Source: a virus. From it: 33,843 nucleotides of DNA. Location: positions 1 through 33,843 of the IMG/VR virus record IMGVR_UViG_3300031463_000020; one strand, written 5' to 3'. The notes below the pieces were generated by a model. The model worked only from the letters and a program-made list of their open reading frames with translations. It was not told where the DNA came from and ran no database searches. Shown here in pieces: positions 22,136-29,158 of this stretch. How positions within the stretch are numbered: position 1 is the stretch's first letter; every line of letters begins with the position of its first letter. The position numbers were made by a program, and so were the translations under genes.

Positions 22136-24085
22136 TTAAACTCCGGGTATAATAACACAGCGACAGTTAGGATGTACGGGCGGAACCATGTTTCCAGTTG
22201 AAAAGGCTTTATCCAAAGGTATGTCTCCATCGGCTTCATTCAGAAGGCATTCGGGATCCACTCGGTCATCACCTGCCGTCAGCCACCTTTTAGTTTTGAC
22301 TACTCCTGATTGGCGGTATCCTTCTAAGGTTCCCTCTGCATAGCCGGCAACAACTTCACTTCTTGCTATCCGGAGTGCTCGCCATTTACTTTCATTATCA
22401 AAAAAATCCCCGATTGTTTCAGCAATGTCTGCTGCGCCTTTGCCTTCCTCAAACGCATTTAAAATCCTTTCCCGCATATCGTCTTTTATGGATTCGGATA
22501 CACTCTCGGCATGTTCCAATCCATGCTTCTCCAACCATGCTTTTGCAAGAGGATTTTCAAGGTCAAAAGAAATTTCGGATTCGACGTGTGTAAGAGCCTG
22601 CTTGCCCCCAAAAGCAAGAGTTTCTTTCAGGGCATCAGATATGGGTCCGACTAAAACTCCTATCCATTCATTCCAGCCGTCAAACAGAAAATGCACCAAA
22701 TCTTTAGCAGCATCCTTGTTCTGCTTTTTATTCGATTTCTCATCCAGCCTTTTAATCAAAAAGGACTTCCTGTCTTTCAGAAGTCCCTCGAAAACATCCT
22801 GATATTCGCTTATCTTTTTCCTGAGATATTTAACCCTCCGTGCAACCAGCTTATCAGACGCGCTTTTCTTCTTTAGCGCTGTCCTTTTCCCCTCTTGGCT
22901 GTTATTGTCTTTTGACGGTTCTGTTGAACCAAACGGGGTTAGGATAAAAGGTTCATCTCCCCAATCGACAGGCTGTTTACCGAGTTCGTCTCTAACCTCG
23001 TTTATTGTGTAATAGCCGGTCTTTAATCCCGACTCCCAGCGTTTAATATCCTGATCGATGTTTTGAGGAACAGGGCTTTCGTAATCAAAGAAATATTCCT
23101 CCTGGTCAAGCCCCCACATCGGAAGATAAAACTCATTAAGCTTGTCAACGATAAATCTAACTTCTGGATCGATAACCCGCTTTGCAAAGATATAATCGGT
23201 TGCCTCGGCATTAGCTCTATTTACATCATCCGTAATTCCCAATACTGAACGGGGCACCCTGAAAAGGGATAATATTTCGTCTCTTGAGAATTTGCGCTGT
23301 TCAAGAAAATCCATCTCTACTGGGGTAAGAGAGACTTTCTCAAATTTCAAGCCCCCGTCCAGAACAGCCACTTTATGTGCATTTTCAATTCCTTTGTAGT
23401 TTGCATCCCATTGTTTCTTAATCCTATTAAAAATATCCTTTGACAAAGTGTTCTCCGTGGAAAGAATCCCCGAAGGTATGGCTGAATTTAAAAATATATT
23501 CCGGTTCCATTTGGAAGCATATGTATCGGCATCTATTGCATAGGCTGCTGCCCGAATAACACCGATACCTCGGTATGGATTAAGTGGATTGAATTTCTTG
23601 AAGTGGATAATTTCATTGGCTTCAAAAGGAACCTTTTCTGCTTTGTCGTTAGTAAAGACATAACCGCCTATAAACTTCTTGGCATCCTTTACAATCTGCA
23701 TCCTATCTGGTCTAAGCGGCCAAATCTCTATAGGAGTTCGATTCCCGCTTCGAACGATATACCAGAATGCGTTACCGTCAAGTTTTAAATACCCTCCCGT
23801 TGCATACAACAAATCGCTAGAAGACATGAAGTCGTTGACGTTTCTAAGAAGCTTGCTAGCCTCATGCTCATCTTCTATTTCTACGTTCTCGCCTTTTTGG
23901 TGTTTCAGATGGAGTTTGGTTGCTGCAACATCATCGACGATAGCATTAACGCAGGCATAAACCCAGCCCGTATAGTAAGCGGAAAGATAATCGTCATCCT
24001 TTCTATCAGGATAGGCAATATTATTAAAAAATCCATATATAGGGCTGTTAACAGCTTTTTTCCGTAAAAAATTAAAAATTCCCAT
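22136..24085 (-). CDS. Portal protein fused to a MuF/SPP1 gp7-like domain
   Basis: This 649-residue protein is long for a portal. Residues about 1-390 are the portal (YTGWVYACVNAIVDDVAATKLHL, DGNAFWYIVRSGNRTPIEIWPLRPDRMQIV, NRANAEATDYIFAKRVIDP). A Lys/Ser linker follows, then about 200 residues of a head morphogenesis domain ending EGTLEGYRQSGVVKTKRWLTAGDDRVDPEC and MVPPVHPNCRCVIIP. That ending is typical of MuF/SPP1 gp7 minor head proteins. The fusion combines the DNA-entry ring with a minor head protein. A late promoter sits 9 bases upstream of the ATG. Confidence 0.9.
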   Translation of the reverse strand: MGIFNFLRKKAVNSPIYGFFNNIAYPDRKDDDYLSAYYTGWVYACVNAIVDDVAATKLHLKHQKGENVEIEDEHEASKLLRNVNDFMSSSDLLYATGGYLKLDGNAFWYIVRSGNRTPIEIWPLRPDRMQIVKDAKKFIGGYVFTNDKAEKVPFEANEIIHFKKFNPLNPYRGIGVIRAAAYAIDADTYASKWNRNIFLNSAIPSGILSTENTLSKDIFNRIKKQWDANYKGIENAHKVAVLDGGLKFEKVSLTPVEMDFLEQRKFSRDEILSLFRVPRSVLGITDDVNRANAEATDYIFAKRVIDPEVRFIVDKLNEFYLPMWGLDQEEYFFDYESPVPQNIDQDIKRWESGLKTGYYTINEVRDELGKQPVDWGDEPFILTPFGSTEPSKDNNSQEGKRTALKKKSASDKLVARRVKYLRKKISEYQDVFEGLLKDRKSFLIKRLDEKSNKKQNKDAAKDLVHFLFDGWNEWIGVLVGPISDALKETLAFGGKQALTHVESEISFDLENPLAKAWLEKHGLEHAESVSESIKDDMRERILNAFEEGKGAADIAETIGDFFDNESKWRALRIARSEVVAGYAEGTLEGYRQSGVVKTKRWLTAGDDRVDPECLLNEADGDIPLDKAFSTGNMVPPVHPNCRCVIIPGV

Positions 24086-24094
24086 ACCTAAAAG

Positions 24095-24126
24095 ATTGTA
24101 GGGGATTGAAGGTCTTTACTTATACA
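24095..24126 (-). promoter_or_regulatory. Late-type promoter P24085
   Basis: TGTATAAG (24126-24119), 18 bases, TACAAT (24100-24095), then CTTTTAGGT and ATG 9 bases after the -10 box. The -35 variant is the most divergent of the set, but the region from the -10 box to the ATG is nearly identical to that of the protease promoter. Confidence 0.65.
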
Positions 24127-24132
24127 AATTGA

Positions 24133-25494
24133 CTAGATCCATCTAACCTTTGGAGCAATGCGTTGGGTAAACGTAAGCATCCAGGCTTCAGCATAATCAG
24201 GGCTTTTGCCGGTTCGTTTCTTCAATTCCTCTTTGGGCTCAATCTGCACCACCTTATCTGTGGATACTTTGTACTTTATCCAGTTAATTTGCCTAAAGCC
24301 GGGGTTTTTAATAAGTTTTCCACCGCCTTTTAACCAAACTCTACCCTTCCAAAAGTTTTCCGCTTTGATGTTTTTATATCTAGTCTGATCAACCGGCTCC
24401 TTACCTACAGATACCCCATTAACTGCGAAACCCTTTTCTATACACCTATCCGTTACCCCACGGCCAACACCTATATCGTCAATGTAAACATCGGTTGCAT
24501 CCAGGGTGGGGTATTTCTTTAGAATCCGTTCAACTTCGTTGACATTGGTCATTGTGTCGTTGCTGCGATTTTTGCTCTCCACCCAAGCCTCTTTTCGGTT
24601 TCTAAGAACATACACGTTGTAATCCCCTCCACCTCCAATATCTACACCCAGTTTTAGCTTGATTTCTACATCTGGCTCTTTTTCAATAAAAGCCCCCTCA
24701 ACCTCCTCATCCGTCACTAGGAAACGATAACCCTTCTCGTCAATGTAGTCTGCTTCGGGAAATAAGCATTCGTAGAAGATATCGAAAAAGGCTTCTTCGC
24801 GCATCTCCTCAATAAACTCAGGTGAGTATCTGCCTTCCTCTAGTCCAATGTGGTAATCAATGAAAATCTTGTTATACCTATCGGAATGCCAGGTCCGATG
24901 GAAATGGTTTCTATAAAAGGGATTACCTATTTCAAGAAGAAACTGGTCATTGTAGGGATAACCCCCCAGCATTCTCTTAACTGTCGCATAAAGGCTATCG
25001 TCAATTAAAGACGACTCATCCAGAATTATCCGGTTTCCTCCAAAACCCATTGCGGCCTCAAGGCTTCTCTTTTTGTTTCTAGCATCGAGGGTAAGGGTCA
25101 TTACTCCCCCACCGCCTTTGAAGGTCATATGAGTACGGCTTCTTTGCCTTCTAAGTCTGTCTAAGGTCTCGGATTTATCCAATTCCAGGCGTTCTACGAA
25201 TAGACGGTCATCAAAACAATGGTCAATAAATTGCCCCATGATGATTTGTGTCTTTTTCTCGGAGGGTGCAAGAATTACAAATTTCTCATCCGAGCTGGTA
25301 ATCCGAAGAAGCGTTGCCTGGGCAACGGTCATGGACTTTCCATATTGAGTGGGGGCAATTACCTGGTTTCTCCTAAAGAGATTAAACATTATCAGTTCTG
25401 CAATCCTTCGCTGATTGGGAGTCCAGATAACGGGCTGTCTATTTACCTTAAATACTCTTTCTATCCCTAATGTTTTTAAGTTTCCGTTCGTCAT
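24133..25494 (-). CDS. terL: Terminase large subunit
   Basis: This 453-residue protein has an ATPase part with Walker A-like APTQYGKSMTV near residue 52 and Walker B RIILDESSLIDD near residue 155. A C-terminal RNase H-like nuclease follows with KLGVDIGGGGDYNVYVL near residue 280, DVYIDDIGVGRGV near 340, and KSPDYAEAWMLTF near the end; these aspartates would bind metal. It pumps DNA into the prohead and cuts it. It overlaps the small subunit gene by 47 bp. Confidence 0.92.
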   Translation of the reverse strand: MTNGNLKTLGIERVFKVNRQPVIWTPNQRRIAELIMFNLFRRNQVIAPTQYGKSMTVAQATLLRITSSDEKFVILAPSEKKTQIIMGQFIDHCFDDRLFVERLELDKSETLDRLRRQRSRTHMTFKGGGGVMTLTLDARNKKRSLEAAMGFGGNRIILDESSLIDDSLYATVKRMLGGYPYNDQFLLEIGNPFYRNHFHRTWHSDRYNKIFIDYHIGLEEGRYSPEFIEEMREEAFFDIFYECLFPEADYIDEKGYRFLVTDEEVEGAFIEKEPDVEIKLKLGVDIGGGGDYNVYVLRNRKEAWVESKNRSNDTMTNVNEVERILKKYPTLDATDVYIDDIGVGRGVTDRCIEKGFAVNGVSVGKEPVDQTRYKNIKAENFWKGRVWLKGGGKLIKNPGFRQINWIKYKVSTDKVVQIEPKEELKKRTGKSPDYAEAWMLTFTQRIAPKVRWI

Positions 25495-25951
25495 GCTGCA
25501 TAAGTTCTTTTAAGAGCTTCACCCCTTCGCTTTCGGTTACATCTTCATGCTTTAGAATTGCCCCAAATCCTGCCATCTCCAACGCCTTTATGGATACATT
25601 TGCTTTTACAATGGCTGGCGTTTTTGGATTTCTAATCAAATCCTTTATTACGATGATTGCGTCCACTGCTATCTCTTCAATTTCCTTCGAGATCCGCTCC
25701 AACCTTTTTCTCCGGTCCTTCAGTTGTAATTTCCTCATGTGCTGGTAGGCTTCATAACAAGGACCCGATTTGGTAAAGTACCAGCGAGCTGTCATGTACT
25801 CAATATTCAGCTTGGCGGCAATATCTTTTAAGCCGATATTCTCCAAACGCATATCAACCGCCTGGCGCATCTTCTCATTCAACTTCAAGTATGGATCTGT
25901 CTGCAGTACAATATTGTTTGGTTCTGTATTGTTCTGTTTATTTTTCCGCAT
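25448..25951 (-). CDS. terS: Terminase small subunit (HTH)
   Basis: This 167-residue protein has an N-terminal helix-turn-helix (NIGLKDIAAKLNIEYMTARWYFTKSGPCYE), followed by long helices (RKRLERISKEIEEIAVDAIIVIKDLI) that would oligomerise, and a tail for large-subunit contact. It recognises the packaging site and lies directly before the large subunit. Repeated TAGGGGAGTG motifs precede its start. Confidence 0.75.
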   Translation of the reverse strand: MRKNKQNNTEPNNIVLQTDPYLKLNEKMRQAVDMRLENIGLKDIAAKLNIEYMTARWYFTKSGPCYEAYQHMRKLQLKDRRKRLERISKEIEEIAVDAIIVIKDLIRNPKTPAIVKANVSIKALEMAGFGAILKHEDVTESEGVKLLKELMQHDERKLKNIRDRKSI

Positions 25952-25958
25952 ATTTCCG

Positions 25959-26013
25959 CACTCCCCTACTCTACTTTCCCCCTATCTCCTAGCTTCAATT
26001 ACCCACTCCCCTA
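25959..26013 (-). repeat. TAGGGGAGTG repeats before the terminase genes
   Basis: On the minus strand TAGGGGAGTG occurs at 26013-26004 and 25968-25959, with a related TAGGGGG between them. The two copies are 45 bp apart, in the gap just before the terminase small subunit gene. Repeats here often mark packaging (pac/cos) or regulator binding sites. The function is not shown. Confidence 0.4.
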
Positions 26014-26016
26014 TCG

Positions 26017-26211
26017 CTAATTCAATTTTTCCTTGATCTCTGCAAGCAATTTCCGCAATATCTCCAAATCAAGTCTGGGATATTCTTTTAAAACTTTGTT
26101 TTGGTCCCAGATTACAAACATTCTTCCCGGTGTCACCTCAGGATTGGAAAGATAAAACAAATAGACTAAGTTGCGAACCAGTATAAACTTTTCATCAGTT
26201 AGTCCCGACAT
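26017..26211 (-). CDS. Small helical protein before terminase
   Basis: This 64-residue protein reads DEKFILVRNLVYLFYLSNPEVTPGRMFVIWDQNKVL, with a helical C-terminus (RLDLEILRKLLAEIKEKLN). It overlaps the end of the HTH regulator gene by 17 bp, so the two are likely co-translated. I do not recognise the family; in this position it may act with the late regulator or the terminase. Confidence 0.55.
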   Translation of the reverse strand: MSGLTDEKFILVRNLVYLFYLSNPEVTPGRMFVIWDQNKVLKEYPRLDLEILRKLLAEIKEKLN

Positions 26212-26482
26212 GGCAGAGTACTCTTTTCCTTATCCTAGGAATAATTTGGTGGACGGCTTGTAAACTTATACCTAGTTTTTGGGCGATCTCTTTTCTCTTA
26301 AAGCCCCTGGATAAAAGATCAACCACCTTTTTCTGCTTATTGGTAAGACAAGAGATTACGGTGAGCTCGTCAAAATGGCCATATATATCTTCTTGCTGGC
26401 CGCCATTATCTCCCAAGTCAAAACCATTCTCTTGTAATGTGGTTAAAGATACTTGTTTAACGTAGACCCGTCTAAAATCCAT
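26195..26482 (-). CDS. Sigma-region-4-like regulator, candidate late activator
   Basis: This 95-residue protein ends with a sigma-70 region 4/LuxR-type helix-turn-helix: LTNKQKKVVDLLSRGFKRKEIAQKLGISLQAVHQIIPRIRKRV. The N-terminal half is variable and acidic. Gram-positive phages place ArpU/RinA-type late regulators in exactly this slot, just before terminase. The ATG at 26482 has no Shine-Dalgarno site but overlaps a 26-codon leader ORF that spans an intrinsic terminator. I infer, without proof, that it recognises the shared late promoters. Confidence 0.75.
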   Translation of the reverse strand: MDFRRVYVKQVSLTTLQENGFDLGDNGGQQEDIYGHFDELTVISCLTNKQKKVVDLLSRGFKRKEIAQKLGISLQAVHQIIPRIRKRVLCHVGTN

Positions 26483-26552
26483 GACTATGGAAAACAAAAG
26501 ACGCCCGCCTAATAATTGCGAGCGTCTCTATATTTTTCATGAAATCAGGCAT
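26472..26552 (-). CDS. Leader ORF overlapping the regulator start
   Basis: A 26-codon frame starts at ATG 26552, 8 bases past a -10 box, and runs through the terminator hairpin. Its TAG stop lies 10 bases inside the regulator gene in another frame. The product would start MPDFMKNIETLAIIRRAS. Translation across the hairpin could open it and couple ribosomes to the regulator start. It is a candidate attenuator peptide and may also be fortuitous. Confidence 0.45.
   Translation of the reverse strand: MPDFMKNIETLAIIRRASFVFHSHGF
26491..26527 (-). terminator. Intrinsic terminator in the regulator leader
   Basis: AGACGCTCGC pairs with GCGGGCGTCT over 10 bp (one T-G) around a 9-base loop, followed by TTTGTTTT. 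It lies between the promoter and the regulator ATG, only 9 bases before the start codon. It can end transcripts coming from the DUF3800 region and also abort those from the nearby promoter. The + strand of the hairpin is also followed by a T-rich run. Confidence 0.8.
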
Positions 26553-26560
26553 TCCAATTT

Positions 26561-26589
26561 AGTATGGCAACAATAAAAGCTGGTGTCAA
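26561..26589 (-). promoter_or_regulatory. Sigma-70 promoter for the regulator operon
   Basis: A perfect TTGACA (26589-26584), 17 bp, and CATACT (26566-26561) predict a start near 26554, just before the leader ORF ATG. A second possible site with the late-type layout (TATATAAT, 18 bases, TACATT) lies at 26660-26629 and would read the same way. Confidence 0.55.
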
Positions 26590-26613
26590 GATTCTTTGAA
26601 TATTCATTTGCTA

Positions 26614-26783
26614 GGGAGGTCAAATTTTAATGTAAAGATTGTAAAATGTGTTATTATATATGTGCAATTGTGCATCTAAACGTTCCTCCTTGCTGAAAGA
26701 GCCCCCCATGGCTCTGATAGTTTGGGGCAGTCACAAGACCCCGGCGAAAGCTGAACTATCTAGGCGAGGAGGTCAAATTTAAT
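26614..26783. repeat. Direct repeats flanking the structured RNA region
   Basis: GGGAGGTCAAATTTTAAT (26614-26631) and GAGGAGGTCAAATTTAAT (26766-26783) are near-identical direct repeats with the structured element between them. The right copy overlaps the last codons of the DUF3800 gene and contains the 3' strand of the RNA's closing helix. Such an arrangement could come from insertion or duplication, or give two binding sites. Confidence 0.65.
26664..26772 (+). ncRNA. Structured RNA element next to DUF3800
   Basis: A closing helix pairs CCTCCTTGC (26685-26693) with GCGAGGAGG (26764-26772). Inside it, AGAGCC/GGCTCT forms a hairpin (26698-26715) and GATAGTT/AACTATC (26716-26760) encloses two more hairpins. 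One has GGGG/CCCC with an inner GTC-ACAA-GAC. The other is GGC-GAAA-GCT, a GNRA tetraloop. The GNRA loop favours the + strand, as does an extended -10 box TGTTATTAT (26649-26657), which would start the RNA near 26664. Candidate structured RNAs named DUF3800 motifs have been described beside such genes. I cannot assign this one to a named class, and the opposite strand could also fold. Confidence 0.6.
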
Positions 26784-27468
26784 AGTAGTCCATATCCCCG
26801 CTTCTAAAAGCATCCAATTCGGGTCTCTCAAGTAAACCTCTGATTAGGTCATAACTTCTTGTATCCCCATCTTCCCATTTTCTGAAGATGGCCCAATTAA
26901 CGTAATCAGTAATTTGAAGAAAGCAATTGGACGCTGAAGTAGGGAAATAAATCCTAAATGGTGTCTTAGGACCCTTTTTTACAATTTCACTTTTAATCGT
27001 ATTTATAAATAACTTTTTTTGTTTATTCACAGGAGTGCCATCTACAAAGATGCACAATTTGGAATATCTATATGCTTTAAAAACATAGTCCAATAATGAA
27101 CCGAGAAACCGAGGATAGAAAACATGCGGTTCTCTAAGTGTTGGATTGGTTCGATATTTCCGAATTACAATTGAATTAGCTTGGAAGCATCCCATGTGAC
27201 CAATCAATTCAAAAAACAAATCTCTTACGGGTTGCTTATCCTCGGTAGCATGAAATAAATGGCACAAGTGATTTTCAAGGTATCCCAGATTTATGCAGGA
27301 TAATATATCCCCTGAGAGTATTTCATGCCGTAACCTTGTTATTGCTTCAACACTATCATAGGGAGTCGGAGTAATAACAGCTGTAAAAGTATAATGCCTC
27401 GTTCCGGAGGCAGTGAAATTGAAATCCCCCGACTCATCGATGAAGATATATAAAGGATCTGTGGCCAT
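26779..27468 (-). CDS. DUF3800 family protein (RNase H-like fold)
   Basis: This 229-residue protein has the family hallmark near the N-terminus, IFIDESGDFNF, with acidic residues D11, E12 and D15. LCIFVDGTP lies in the middle and the C-terminal LQITDYVNWAIFRKWED carries the Q-x-x-D pattern. These residues fit a metal-dependent RNase H-like nuclease fold; activity is not proven for the family. It lies between the SprT-like gene and the late regulator, with the structured RNA and its direct repeats immediately 3'. Only a weak GAGGG precedes the ATG. DUF3800 genes often travel on mobile elements and near defence genes. Confidence 0.87.
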   Translation of the reverse strand: MATDPLYIFIDESGDFNFTASGTRHYTFTAVITPTPYDSVEAITRLRHEILSGDILSCINLGYLENHLCHLFHATEDKQPVRDLFFELIGHMGCFQANSIVIRKYRTNPTLREPHVFYPRFLGSLLDYVFKAYRYSKLCIFVDGTPVNKQKKLFINTIKSEIVKKGPKTPFRIYFPTSASNCFLQITDYVNWAIFRKWEDGDTRSYDLIRGLLERPELDAFRSGDMDYY

Positions 27469-27566
27469 ATTGTTAGAAACCCTCTCGTTTTGTCAAAAAT
27501 ACTTTGTATTCGGAAAACCATTGGAGATAATTTTCTCACTAAATTGTAACTTGATTTTGTAATTTA

Positions 27567-27589
27567 ATCGTTCCCGAGGATGGAACAAT
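27567..27589. promoter_or_regulatory. Inverted repeat upstream of DUF3800
   Basis: ATCGTTCC (27567-27574) and GGAACAAT (27582-27589) form an 8-bp inverted repeat with one G-T pair around a 7-base centre. It lies in the 148-bp gap between the SprT-like gene and DUF3800 and may be an operator. A TTGACA on the minus strand also lies close to the DUF3800 start, but its -10 would fall on the ATG. Confidence 0.35.
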
Positions 27590-27616
27590 CAATAGGATAG
27601 GAATTAGGAGAGTATT

Positions 27617-28618
27617 TTAAAAATCCCCGGTTGTATCTGCTTCATCATGGTAGTAAATAGAATGACTTCTGTCGAAATTCTCGTAATCCCTGTCCGCTTC
27701 GAATCGTTTATCCTCTTCCCAGTCTTTAAATTCCTCTTCTGTCATTTCGCTTTCAGCCTTTTTAAGTTCTCCCTCTAACGGGTCTCTGGGTGCTTCGTAA
27801 ATGGTCTGGTGAGCACCTTCCTCAGCTCTTACAAAGAATACCTTTTCTCCTTTTTTGGCTGAACAAGAGTCGTGAACTATCTCCGGATCCCCCTTAATTC
27901 CTATTCTTGCATTTAGACCGCACTCGGGGCAAGTCCATTTATGAAGAGTTGATTTGCCTTTCCTGCCCTTTCCCAGTTCCTCCATAAACCACCTGAACCA
28001 ATCAATATTCAAATCACCTGGAGGTTCGGGTAGCCCTTGCGGTTTTTCTACTCCCAATTCCTTCATCAAAATTTCAAATGGTCCGTCGGCCAATTGGGTG
28101 TGGCAGCCTGCGCCAAGCATAGGATGAAGTCCGATTGATTCGCACTTTTCCACAAACTCCTTATTGTGGTAGTTCTTGCTTTTACCTGGGATAATGGGAT
28201 CTTTTCCATAGACCTGTTGAAACTCGTGTACCTGTTCATGTAATAAAGTTTCCAGTTCCGCCCACCTCCCAAACGCCCATTCCTTTTTTCCATCTTTATC
28301 AATGAAGTGTTCGCTATTCATTATGATTTCATTCTGCAGCCCTTCAGGGCTTCGGGTTAATCTGAAAGCAGCAAAGGTGTTGAGGTTCCGTAAATTCTCA
28401 AAGGCGATTACCGGATCGGGAAGCCTTTCCCTATCTAATCGGTGCAGGGGGTCTATCAGCCTATCTTTAAACAAAACAGCCTTCTGGTACAAATAAGAGG
28501 CTTCTTCAGCATATTCCCAATCGCTGGCTTTCTCAGCATTTTTCCGTACTTCGGGTTGTGGATTGACCTTCTCTATCAATTTCCCCCGTTTAGCTATGTT
28601 CGGAACTTCGTGCTCCAT
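27617..28618 (-). CDS. SprT-like zinc metalloprotease
   Basis: This 333-residue protein has the zinc protease motif LLHEQVHEFQQ near residue 126 (HExxH) and a downstream NYHNKEFVEKCESIGL, the usual third ligand region of SprT/WSS1-like domains. A zinc ribbon follows (CPEC near residue 230 and a later Cys), also typical of SprT proteins. An acidic tail ends the protein. SprT-like proteases cut DNA-bound proteins or DNA-protein crosslinks; in phages their role is unknown. It lies between early and late genes. Confidence 0.8.
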   Translation of the reverse strand: MEHEVPNIAKRGKLIEKVNPQPEVRKNAEKASDWEYAEEASYLYQKAVLFKDRLIDPLHRLDRERLPDPVIAFENLRNLNTFAAFRLTRSPEGLQNEIIMNSEHFIDKDGKKEWAFGRWAELETLLHEQVHEFQQVYGKDPIIPGKSKNYHNKEFVEKCESIGLHPMLGAGCHTQLADGPFEILMKELGVEKPQGLPEPPGDLNIDWFRWFMEELGKGRKGKSTLHKWTCPECGLNARIGIKGDPEIVHDSCSAKKGEKVFFVRAEEGAHQTIYEAPRDPLEGELKKAESEMTEEEFKDWEEDKRFEADRDYENFDRSHSIYYHDEADTTGDF

Positions 28619-28702
28619 ATTCTGTTAAATAATTTTCCAGAAATACCCCCTTTATTTTGTTTTTTTCATTTTGAGAAACTCCCCCTTCTTATTGTTTTGT
28701 TT

Positions 28703-29011
28703 TTAATCGACACGCTGAATTCCTGATGTTCGCCTTTCATAATTTTTCCTGTACTCTCGCATATAGAAATATCTTTTGGTACTCAAGTTGCATATTCTGC
28801 TCCAATACCTATTGTGGCATTTTGGACTACAAAACTTATAATTGCTTTGCTTTTTGGTAAACCATTCATGGCAACAATAACAGCGTATTTCTTCTGGCTT
28901 GTAAGTTCTAAGACATGCCTTGCATCTGCTTGTCTTACCCGATTTTCTATATTTATCATTCCTAAATTCATCTAATGGTTTTTCTTGTTTACAATTGGAA
29001 CATTTCTTCAC
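28703..29011 (-). CDS. Zinc-finger protein with three Cys pairs
   Basis: This 102-residue protein has CSNC, CKAC, CYCC and CSPKC, making two zinc sites, separated by basic residues. The first site (KCSNCKQEKPLDEFRNDKYRKSGKTSRCKAC) resembles zinc domains often joined to HNH nucleases, but no HNH catalytic histidines are evident. It may bind DNA. It is transcribed with the early operon. The 84-bp gap to the SprT-like gene contains two imperfect AAGGGGG-TTTCT repeats and nothing else I can name. Confidence 0.6.
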   Translation of the reverse strand: MKKCSNCKQEKPLDEFRNDKYRKSGKTSRCKACLRTYKPEEIRCYCCHEWFTKKQSNYKFCSPKCHNRYWSRICNLSTKRYFYMREYRKNYERRTSGIQRVD

Positions 29012-29017
29012 TTTGCT

Positions 29018-29158
29018 TTATACTCTCTTTTCATATTTTTCAATTTCTATCGGATTTAAAAAACCTAATAATCTAATAAGCAAAGCCCCTATCGAGAAAA
29101 TAATAATCAAAGGAAATATTATTAGCCAACCGACTATAAATAAATTTTGTTCTTTCAT
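29018..29158 (-). CDS. Small single-span membrane protein
   Basis: This 46-residue protein is almost entirely one membrane span (LFIVGWLIIFPLIIIFSIGALLIRLLGFL) with a short charged tail. Its ATG overlaps the stop of the upstream coiled-coil membrane protein (ATGA). The pair may act together at the membrane. Confidence 0.6.
   Translation of the reverse strand: MKEQNLFIVGWLIIFPLIIIFSIGALLIRLLGFLNPIEIEKYEKRV

Noticed and set aside
26664-26772. The structured RNA as a hammerhead, c-di-GMP, TPP or SAM riboswitch
   Set aside because: None of the conserved cores (CUGANGA with GAAA, or the riboswitch motifs) are present in the right order.
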